A DNA stretch of 64,000 nucleotides from Loripinus fragilis (lineage: Eukaryota > Mollusca > Bivalvia > Lucinida > Lucinidae), in the NCBI GenBank assembly GCA_964019695.1, contig OZ026530.1:28346108-28410107 (forward strand). Reading direction: 5' to 3'. Positions 56,100 to 64,000 of the stretch are shown one piece after another (position 1 is the first letter of the stretch; each line of letters begins with the position of its first letter). The position numbers were made by a program, and so were the translations under genes. A model generated the notes under the pieces. The model saw only the letters and a list, made by a program, of their open reading frames with translations. It had not been told where the DNA came from and made no database searches.

Positions 56100-57810
56100 A
56101 AAAATCACAAAGCTGTAGGTTTCCTTACAACACTCTGGTTTGTACCCCCTGGAAAATCACAAAGCTATAGGTGTCCTTACAACAGCCTGGTCCGTACCCC
56201 CTGGAAAATCAAAAAGCTATAGGTTTCCTTACAACACCCTAGTCTGGACCCCCTGAAAAATCACAAAGTTAAAGGTTTCCTTACTATACTCTGGTCGGTA
56301 CTCCTGGAAAATCAGAAAGCTATAGGTTCCCTTACCATACTCTGGTCTGCAACCCATAGAAAACCATAAAACGATAGATTTCTTACAACACGCTATTTTA
56401 TACTCCCTGGGTAATCACAAAGCTGAAGGTTTCCTTTCAACACTCTTGTCGGTATCCCTTAGAAAATCATAAAACAATGGATTCCTTACAACACTCTGTT
56501 CTATACCCCCTGGGTAATCACAAAGCTATAGGTATCCTTACAACACCCTAGTCGGCAACCCCTGGAAAATCACAAAGCTAAAGGTTTCCTTACCAAACTC
56601 TGGTCTGTTCCCACTGAAAAATACAAAAAAACTATAGGTTTCCTCACAATACGTTGGTTGTACCCCTTGGAAAAATCACAACGCTATAGGTTTCCTTACA
56701 GCACTTTGTCCGTATCCCCTGGAAACTCACAAAGCTATAGGTTTCCATACAACACTCTGGTCTGTACCCCCTGGAAAATCACAAAGCTATAGGTTTCCTT
56801 ACAGCACTCTGTCAATATCCCCTGGAAAATCACAAAGTTATAGGTTTTCTTACGACACCCTAGTCTGGACACTCTGAAAAATCACAAAACTATTGGTTTC
56901 CTTACAACACTCTGGTCTGTACCCCCTGGAGAATCACTAAGCTATAGGTTTCCTTACCATACTCTGGTCTGTACCCCTAGAAAATCAGAAAGCTATAGGT
57001 TTCCTTACAACACTCTGGTCTGCACCCCCTGGAATATCATAAAACGATAGATTTCTTGCAACACTCTGTTTTATACCCCTTGGAAAATCACAAATCTATA
57101 GGTTTCCTTACATCACCCTAGTCCGTACCACCTGGAAAATCACAAAGCTATAGGTTACCTTACAACACCCGAGTCCGTACCCCCTGAGAAATCACAAAGA
57201 TATAGGTTTCCTTACCATGCTCTGGCCTGTACCCCTGGAAAATCAGAAAACTATAGGTTGCCTTACCATACTCTGGTCTGTACCCCCTGGAAAATCACAA
57301 AGCTATAGGTTTCATTGCAACACTCTGGTCTGCAACCCCTGGAAAATTATAAAACGATACATTTCTTACAACACTATGTTTTATATCCCCTGGAAAATCT
57401 CAAAGCTAAAGGTTTCCTTTCAACACTCTAGTCTGTACCCCTTGATAAATCATAAAACGATGGATTTCTCACAACACTCTGCTCAGTACTACCGGGGTAA
57501 TCACAAATCTAATGGTATCCTTACAACAATCTAGTCGATACCCCCTGGAAAATCAGAAAGCTATAGGTTTTCTTACCATACTCTGGTCTGTACCCACTGA
57601 AAAATCACAAAGCTATAGGTTTCCATGCAACACTGTGGTCTGTACCCTTGGAAAATTACAAAGCTATGGGTTTCTCTACAACAATTTGGGTTGCACCCCC
57701 TGGAAAATTGCAAAGGTACATGTTTCTTTACACCATTCTGGTCTGTACCCCCTCAGAAAACCACAAAGCTATAGGTTTCCTTACCCCCTGGAAAATTATA
57801 AAGCTATTTA
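56100..57810. repeat. 52-bp satellite, about 33 copies
   Basis: The unit reads roughly aggtttccttacaacactct, ggtctgtaccccctggaaaa, tcacaaagctat. Starts at 56118, 56170 and 56222 give the period. Substitutions and a few short indels separate the copies. The half ccccctggaaaatcacaaa is the same as in the GGATCC MITE (around 745), and the array passes directly into the right part of that MITE at 57808. Long frames across it are artefacts. Confidence 0.95.
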
Positions 57811-57977
57811 AATTACGTTTCGGTGGCGGGCCAATGATGGTCCAATTTTAGTTGTATGCTGGGTTTTTTATAGGAATATTGGTTCGGACCCCCTCGCGAA
57901 GCAATCTGATCCCTATGTAAATGAAATTGATGACTTGTCACTGAAGGACTAATACTCTTCTAGATCCGAACATGCCT
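57808..57977 (+). mobile_element. Right end of a GGATCC-type MITE, fused to the satellite
   Basis: cggtggcgggccaatgatgg corresponds to the ctggcgggatgatgatggcc block of copy 3. The end tctagatccgaacatgcc is a diverged terminus. No left end was found before 56100. Confidence 0.6.
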
Positions 57978-57999
57978 AGAGGATTCACTTTAAACTCAC

Positions 58000-58272
58000 C
58001 ATCGTAATAGTCTGATGTTTTTGCATCTGGACCTAGCTTCTCCATAACATGGTCAAAATATACCACCCAAGGCTCATCCTCATACCACTCCGTGCCGTCA
58101 CGAAGTTCCTGGCGTTTAGTACGTTGATGTTCACCATGACTTTGCAGTTGTCTAGTGTTGTGCGTTGGTTGTTCACGAGTCTGTTGTTGTAGTTGCTGTT
58201 GTCCTTCAGCAGTCTGTTGTTGTTGTGCCTGTTGTTCTTGGTCAGTATTCAAGTGACGTTTCAAAATATCCA
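58000..58272 (-). CDS. 273-nt exon of the minus-strand micro-exon gene (Gln-rich)
   Basis: The largest exon. Minus-strand acceptor TGTACCATTGTAG, then TGGATATTTTG. It ends GACTATTACGATG before GTGAGTTTAAAG. In phase 1 (G+TG = Val) it is open for 90 codons: DILKRHLNTDQ, a Gln-rich tract (15 Gln in residues 11-30), a basic part QRTKRQELRD, then EWYEDEPWVVYFDHVMEKLG and PDAKTSDYYD. The Gln tract uses both CAA and CAG, so it is not a recent pure CAG expansion. The C-terminal part is acidic and aromatic, as in the 117-nt exon. I recognise no domain. The open frame continues past the donor, but splice logic favours the exon end given. Confidence 0.7.
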
Positions 58273-58363
58273 CTACAATGGTACACCCAAGTTATGACGT
58301 AATCAAGTAGGCACATGACGTCGAAATTAACGTTACGTTGTTTGACGTCATGAGTCTGATGGG

Positions 58364-58541
58364 AACCCAGCAGGCTCAAAACCTTAAAACAACGTTGTAT
58401 GATGTTGTTTTGACGTAATGTGCCTGCAGGGTAGCAACGTTTATTGAGCTAACAAATGACGTCAAACACGTCATGTCAACGTCGATGTGACGTCATTACG
58501 TTGATAAGACGTTGTTTTAACGTTTTGTGTCTGTGGGGTAT
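58364..58541. mobile_element. MITE with TGACGTCA-rich interior
   Basis: Ends acccagcaggctcaaaacct and cgttttgtgtctgtggggt are inverted, and each runs into aaaacaacgtt or its complement. The interior and left flank hold several TGACGTCA-type octamers and near matches (58318, 58344, 58457, 58489). It lies about 90 bp upstream of the 273-nt exon's acceptor in gene direction. Confidence 0.65.
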
Positions 58542-58685
58542 GCGATAAATAAAATGATAAGTATTATAAGATAATCATTTGGGGTATAATTGCGTGGAGT
58601 CTTTAATCATATAACGTCGCGTCTGAGTGAAGTAAGGTGAATGACCTTACAAGAATACATGAGATTTTAGCCAGGCCTCACGGAA

Positions 58686-58881
58686 ATAAAAAACTTTTTT
58701 CATGCTCAACTCAACTGAACATGGAATTTGTCCTGCTCATAAATGTTAAAATGCCATCAAGCAGGATAAATACAACGTCTGAGAGTTTGAAAGCAAGAAA
58801 AGTTTTTATTTTTCAGCGTTTTAGTTTTATGAGCAGTTGAAATTTCGTGCTCACTTTAGTTGAGCATGAACAAAGTTTTAT
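58686..58881. mobile_element. Foldback MITE, ttcatgctcaactcaact arms
   Basis: aacttttttcatgctcaact is inverted as agttgagcatgaacaaagtt, 0.2 kb apart. Confidence 0.7.
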
Positions 58882-59149
58882 AACCTCGGGGCCTGGTTTA
58901 GAGATTCTTTTCTTGCACAACGGATAAGGATATCTGAGATTTTACCCTGGGATAGAAAATCTTATTTTACCCATGCTATCTTACCCAGGCTGTCACGTGA
59001 GGGCTTCATACATTGGTTGTCAAGTGACGTCATTGTTATGTTAAAATGACGTCATCATTTTAAATTGCTTCTTAGCTTATTCAGGGACTTCTGGAAGCTA
59101 ATTTTATAGTAAAACCAGTGGTGAGCAAGAAACAGAATCCTTTATTCGT

Positions 59150-59265
59150 GTGAGGGTTGGATAGAAAAATCAGTCCCTCGGGATCATCGTTTGTCACCAC
59201 TCGGCAAGCCTCGTGATGCCAAACGGTGATCCTCGGGACGGATTTTTCTATCCTACCCTCACACT
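59150..59265. repeat. Long hairpin around caccactcggcaagcctcgtg
   Basis: Arms gtgtgagggttggatagaaa, atcagtccctcgggatcatc and the complementary cctcgggacggatttttcta, cctaccctcacac fold into a stem of about 50 bp. A decayed relative is at about 60885-60970 (gttgccaaacggttatcacc). Confidence 0.8.
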
Positions 59266-59299
59266 AATGATAGATTCTTATAATCTTACCCATGTGTAT

Positions 59300-60880
59300 T
59301 TTACTCAGACTGTCACGTGTAGACTACACATACATTGGTAATTTCGTATTTTTGAATGAAAAGAATAAAAGAGAATAAACTGACTGTAATGAGCACGAGC
59401 GGTGGTGAACGTACAGACGGCGTGCACAGTATTGGCGTACAAAACGTATCGTCGAATTGTAACGTCGCGACGCTAATTTCTTTCTTCTTCTCCTTATATT
59501 TAGCTAGATGTCTTGCTTCTGGAGACTGTCATTCGCTGGTAAAATATATGAAAACCATTTTCTAGCTTTCAAACATCAATAAATTCTATTTCATACACGT
59601 CATAATCAGTATTTCTAACTTAGTGTTCACGCATAAACAACAGAACTGAGAACGGCAGCTTATTCTCAAATGCCTCGTTTGACGTTTCTTTGTTTAACGT
59701 CATTTTTACTGCCGGTAACAAAATTTAAGACTGGGGTTAATGTTCACATTTTCTTTATTTTTCGGCGGATAAACTTCATATACCGCATTTTAAGTGAGCA
59801 AGCAAAGTACATTGTGGAGATATAAATTTTTAGTGAGTTTCATTGTCAACATTAAAGCTATGCTAAAATTTCAAGAGTATGTGTATTTATTTTAATGAAA
59901 ATTGTGTTTTGGTAACAAATTTTAAGACTTGGGGTTTTGTTAAACATTTTTAAATGGAAAGCGGCAAGGCAAATATTTTTCGATTAACTTTCACAACGGA
60001 AAAAGTACATTTTTAACAAACAAATATTTTGTCAATAAAACGCCATCAAGATTACAAAATTACTTACCGAAGAGACCATGCCTGTATTTTTCGCGCGTTT
60101 TTTGTAACAAGTTACAGATATTATTTTTCAAAATTTAACTTTCTGAGGCGTCGTTGTAGAGAAATAAACAACAAACTGGATATGACGTTGATCGGTGACG
60201 TTTCAGGTTTGACGTAGACTAAATCCAGTAATAATCGGCGTCAAAATGCTGTTGAAATACGCATTCGCGTATGCCTACCACAGCGCTATTGTTACAGAGT
60301 TACAGACGTTTTACTCCCAAATTTTGAGTTCTTGGGCTCCCTTTTAACTGTTTTGATAAACAAAAACTAAGAATCAATAAACTCTGAACAAGGCAAACGT
60401 ACACCTCTAGTTTTGAAACAAAAAAAAATGACCAGAATATCAAAATTCGGTTCCTGTAAATAGAAAAAATGCAAAACCCCGTTTTGTACGCCAACACTGT
60501 GCGCGACGTCAGATTAATCAGTATCCGTTGCCCATGTTGGCAGAAAGGAATTTGTGGAAAGCAAATTGAACGGACAGAATTAATCACACAGATTTAATGC
60601 ATGTAGTACACAGGCGGGTCATGAAACATTTTGATACCAAGTCTATTAAATATAAATGTTATTGGTATTATTTCGATTAATTTGCATATTTTTCTGTTTT
60701 ACATAGATTTTGCGATTTTCGACAGAGGTCTATGATTTATATCCTCCTAGCAACCTCGTCACCCTTTTGCATACTAGTAGCTGGACAATGCTAAAATAAA
60801 TAAGTATGCAAAATTTGATCCAAATATATTATGTGGTTCAAGAGTTATAATCATTCCTCTAATTGACACGATGGACGGGC
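59300..60880. other. Intronic stretch, nothing firm
   Basis: Two stretches share aacaaa(a/t)ttttaagact(t)ggggtt (about 59715 and 59910). At 60064 a strong minus-strand donor (GTAAGTAATT) follows a 14-nt interval from a possible acceptor, but the length breaks the phase pattern. No supported gene. Confidence 0.35.
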
Positions 60881-61029
60881 TCACACAGTGATATAGTGCA
60901 CACCATAATTTGTGTGAGGTTGCCAAACGGTTATCACCGGGAGAGTTTTTTTCTCTATCCCATCCACAAACTCATGATACTTTTAATTGCATTAAACCTT
61001 TGAAGATCAGAATCCCCTAAACGGGTGTC

Positions 61030-61150
61030 TTTGATGCGTGCGAACAGCAAAGGCGCAGATCAGCCTGCACATAAGGCTTAGTCTGATCAACGCTTTGTCG
61101 ATCACTATTCGGAAAGTTTAGGCACGCAAAATTTCAGTTTTTTAACCCCG
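61030..61150. repeat. MITE fragment with cagatcagcctgc hairpin
   Basis: gcgaacagcaaaggcgcagatcag and gtctgatcaacgctttg resemble 43430-43502. Confidence 0.6.
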
Positions 61151-61286
61151 GATTTTAACATTTCTCTGTCATTTAGCAGTTTGGTTTTTGTCAGGCTTTC
61201 TTCGTTGGAAAACCCCGTGGAAAGGTTTTCTGGCAAAATAACACAAACAAATAACTAGAGCATAAGCACTTAAAATTCTTAATTAC

Positions 61287-61355
61287 CCAACGTTTTGAGT
61301 TCATCCACCACACTCGGCCCCTCGTGATTTTTCTTTGTCACGTCAAAGTCCCTTC
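61287..61355 (-). CDS. 69-nt exon of the minus-strand micro-exon gene
   Basis: Minus-strand context: ACGTATTTCTACAG, then GAAGGGACTTTG...AAAACGTTGG, then GTAATTAAGA. In phase 1 it reads RDFDVTKKNHEGPSVVDELK-TL, leaving G, which with TG of the 273-nt exon gives Val (K-T-L-V-D-I-L). The joined junction looks like one continuous amphipathic helix, which supports the splice. It is the most upstream exon found. The gene must begin beyond the right edge or in an exon I missed in 61.4-64 kb. The donor's fourth to sixth bases (ATT) are weaker than average. Confidence 0.65.
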
Positions 61356-61489
61356 CTGTAGAAATACGTGTAAGTTACACAAAAAGAAATGGCAGCTGAG
61401 CTGCCATCCTTATACTCATTTGTCCTACTAAAACAACTTGGAGTCATGTTAAATATTTCTACCTACTACTGTTAGACTTCGAGCTAAAA

Positions 61490-63000
61490 AAGGTCCTGCT
61501 CCCCCCCCCCTAGGGAATTTTGCAGACATATCCTATCTTGAAGAAAATTTCAAGCCGCATCTTTTAAGAGATGTTTGCACTCTGTGCTCCGGGGCGTTAG
61601 TCTCTGACAGCCTGTTACATATGTTACTGTAACAAACTAAGGAAAAAATCAAAATGAAAGTTTAAGCTACAGATAGAAGACATCAAGCCATCTAATTATT
61701 CAAATTTCTTATGTAGTTTGCAAGCTGAATGCCTAAGCTGCATAAAAGCAGCAGTTTAAACAAAATTACAGCCTTCAATGGTGTTATATGCGTTACATAG
61801 ATTAAATTTCCCTTTGAAAGTTGAAATCGTAACTAACATCATTCATTTTACAGACAATTTGTGCATTTTTACAAGTGTTTTTAATCTTAGTTTACTAAAA
61901 TACTCATTTGACTAATAGAAAAAACAAAGTTTGCTTTTCTATCTCAAATACACCGTTTTATATGAGCTATTAAACAACCCTACCCCCAATTTTAAGTACC
62001 CAATTTTGTTATCTATTATTGAAGAAAAATATTTGAAAATATTTGACGCTCGTGGATATCTTACATTTTTGGCACTGTCTTGCTAATGCAATAAAGAATC
62101 ATACATTTGCAAGTTTGACATCAGGATCAGAGCACTTATTAAAGTATGTAACGTATGTTACATGGCATAATGAATGAGCTAGGAAATTTTTTTGGAAGTA
62201 AGAGATGATATTCCAGGAAAATACCGTTTTTCACATGTTTTCCTATTAATCTGGTGCCTTAGTCTTAGTAATTACAGTCATTGCTGATAACAAGCCCATG
62301 GAATTGTGTTACCTATGTTATATATAACCTTTTTAATCACATATTTCCTTATGCCTATAATATTAAAATATATAGACATATAGATAGAAAATAATAGTTC
62401 TCATTTAAATGACACAATTTAACAAATATTCCTATTAAATAAAATTATTCAAAAACAATCTTATTCAAGTCACCCTCACAATGTCTATCATTGTGTCTGC
62501 TTCTATGGCAAAATAATCACCCATTTCATCACAACCAGCAGAATCATGGCATTGTATTAGGACTGCAAACTGAGTACAATCCTGTTCTTCTCCACCCCTT
62601 TGGGAATTGTGCAGACATATCCTACCTTAAAGAACAATTCAAGCTGCAACAAATAAGAGATGTTTGCACTCTATAAACCAGGAGGTTAGCCTGTAATGGT
62701 ATGATACATATGTTACCATATCAATTTAAGAATAAATGAATTGAAAGTCTGAGAAACAGAAAGAAGACAAAAACTATCTATTTATTTGAATTATTCATGT
62801 AGTTGGCATGCTGAATACCTTTGATACATAAGAAAAGATTTTCTAACAAATATACAGCTTCCTCTGGTGTTATATGTGTTACATTAATTAAGATTACTTT
62901 TTAAAATTGGTAATTGTGACAAACATCACTTATAAGCATTTCATGCGATCCTCCTCTTTTGCCATCAAAAGACTTAATTTTCTTTGTTTGTGTGACCAGT
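61490..63000. repeat. 1.09-kb tandem units of the gttac family
   Basis: ttgcagacatatcctatcttg, then aagagatgtttgcactctgt and the gttag block are at about 61530-61600 and again at 62610-62690. Each unit contains ttacatatgttac motifs. Orientation matches 1510-2330. Confidence 0.7.
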
Positions 63001-63600
63001 GCCAGCGTCAAACAACTAGACTCAGCCAAACTTGAATCCTTAGCATTCTTCAAAAGCAGAAACAGCATGTCAGTGTCATGGGATCAAACACCTGATTAAA
63101 TATGGGTTTAATGCCATTTCACATATATACATACAATGGAGTATGACTCTGGTATATATATCTTCCTGTGAAGTGGCTAGAGCAATCTAACTGCAGCTGC
63201 ATCTTTATCTGTGCTAGTCAAATGTAACTTTGCTCTGATTTTGCAAAATCTATGTCTCTACCGTGTACCTCTAAGAATACTTAAAGATTTCTGACATTGG
63301 TCAAACAGAAATTTGATAGGCTGCTTTTTTGCATCATTTGCCATGGAACCTATCTAGTCTTTTGGTGCTTAAGTCCTCAGGTCTTAGATCAATAGTATTT
63401 TGATGCGCCCAAAGAACTTTATAAGTTTTCTTTAGTTACAATATTGACTCTTGATGGTTTTGGCAGACCGTCTGAAACAATTTCTGTTACACCTTGAAAG
63501 TTATCTGGTATAAGAGAAAGAATATGAAGTTGGACATTGCCATCAATTATGTTTGCAGTAGGTTGTTTTTTGATGTCAGTACATTGAAGCATGTCTTAGA
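63000..63600 (-). pseudogene. Second relic of the repeat-encoded domain
   Basis: On the minus strand at 63360-63560 the frame reads PTANIIDGNVQLHILSLIPD, then NFQGVTEIVSDGLPKPSRVN, then IVTKENL. It parallels the plus-strand block at 3325-3415. A second open piece (LLLLKNAKDSSLAESSC) lies at about 63000-63070. Frameshifts separate them. The C-terminal VTDTY-like step is decayed to VTKEN. 63600-64000 shows only diverged repeat sequence. Confidence 0.4.
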
Positions 63601-64000
63601 ATAATGTAAAACCTATGATTTCTCAGTTTTTGCAACCATATCATTAGCTGTTGCATTCAAAAGAAGGAAAGTGGACTATTAGGTAGAATGGGATAACCAG
63701 TAGTTCTATATTATGCTCTATGGAAGATTTATACAGAGTAAACAAGTTGATAAGGTGCCTCATTTCATGATCCATTGAAAACATTGAAATTGAAAACACT
63801 TGCCTCTGACTGTGTAATCAAAAAGGATGTCATGACAATGCCCTTGCTCATTTATAATGATGAGTTATATATGTTACATCCTTTAATAAGCGCTCTTATC
63901 TTAGAAACTTAGTGAATCATTGAATTGAAAGGGTCTATTTGCGCTCTGTTCATCCTGCATTTCATTGCTTTACCTGCTGTGATACATCTAAATCGTTTAT

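Noticed and set aside
57217..57851. Long open frames with a WKIxKL-like period
   Set aside because: Translation of the 52-bp satellite.
60050..60090. Possible 14-nt micro-exon on the minus strand before GTAAGTAATT
   Set aside because: The length is incompatible with the phase and the upstream sequence has no pyrimidine tract.
1..64000. CRISPR array or bacterial operon content
   Set aside because: The tandem arrays lack the repeat-spacer structure, and splice sites, SINEs and LINEs show that the DNA is eukaryotic.

Overview
This window looks like intronic and intergenic DNA of a metazoan, most likely a bivalve mollusc, perhaps a heterodont. This is inferred from its AT-rich sequence, isolated short exons with GT/AG borders, tRNA-derived SINEs, a non-LTR retrotransposon with a microsatellite tail, many short foldback MITEs, and a recurrent hairpin built around 'cagtctgatcagggtc' that I associate with bivalve genomes. 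The species assignment is from memory of repeat families and was not searched. No rRNA gene, CRISPR array, or convincing functional tRNA was seen.

The main host-gene signal is one previously unannotated gene on the minus strand, running from about 61.36 kb down to 7.50 kb and open at both ends. I assembled it from splice sites. Eleven exons are proposed: 69, 273, 54, 18, 18, 18, 54, 117, 15, 15 and 33 nt, in gene order. All are multiples of three, all are flanked by phase-1 introns, and all eleven are open in the single frame imposed by their neighbours. Five of them are micro-exons of 15-18 nt. The 18-nt ones each encode a Cys at the same position and lie in duplicated intron segments, together with one copy whose splice acceptor is dead and one truncated relic. 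The encoded protein has a Gln-rich stretch, acidic and aromatic segments and no domain that I recognise. The design resembles the micro-exon genes (MEGs) known from schistosomes, but I claim no homology.

The rest is mostly mobile DNA. 1.5-5.9 kb, 19.3-22 kb and 61.5-64 kb hold a repeat family with about 1.1-kb or 300-bp sub-units and relics of one coding domain. 8-16.5 kb holds minisatellites, foldback elements, GGGCCC-ended MITEs and a mariner-type MITE nested in one of them. 16.9-23.7 kb carries two inverted copies of a 0.5-kb repeat, and two SINEs lie at 21.5-22.3 kb. 24.7-29 kb is a duplicated block carrying micro-exons, a mariner transposase relic and a LINE relic. 29.0-31.7 kb is a 5'-truncated non-LTR retrotransposon with an intact 753-residue reverse transcriptase frame. 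31.7-34.9 kb is a SINE-like repeat plus satellites. 35.1-43.3 kb appears to be a four-level nest of DNA transposons with a Mutator/ZSWIM3-like transposase relic. 44.5-55.8 kb has four more TIR elements and degenerate satellites. 56.1-57.8 kb is a 52-bp satellite that appears to have grown out of a MITE.

The exons and transposons share space closely. The LINE ends about 20 bp from one micro-exon acceptor, the 8.2-kb nest ends about 25 bp beyond the donor of another, and duplications within these introns have multiplied the micro-exon cassette.
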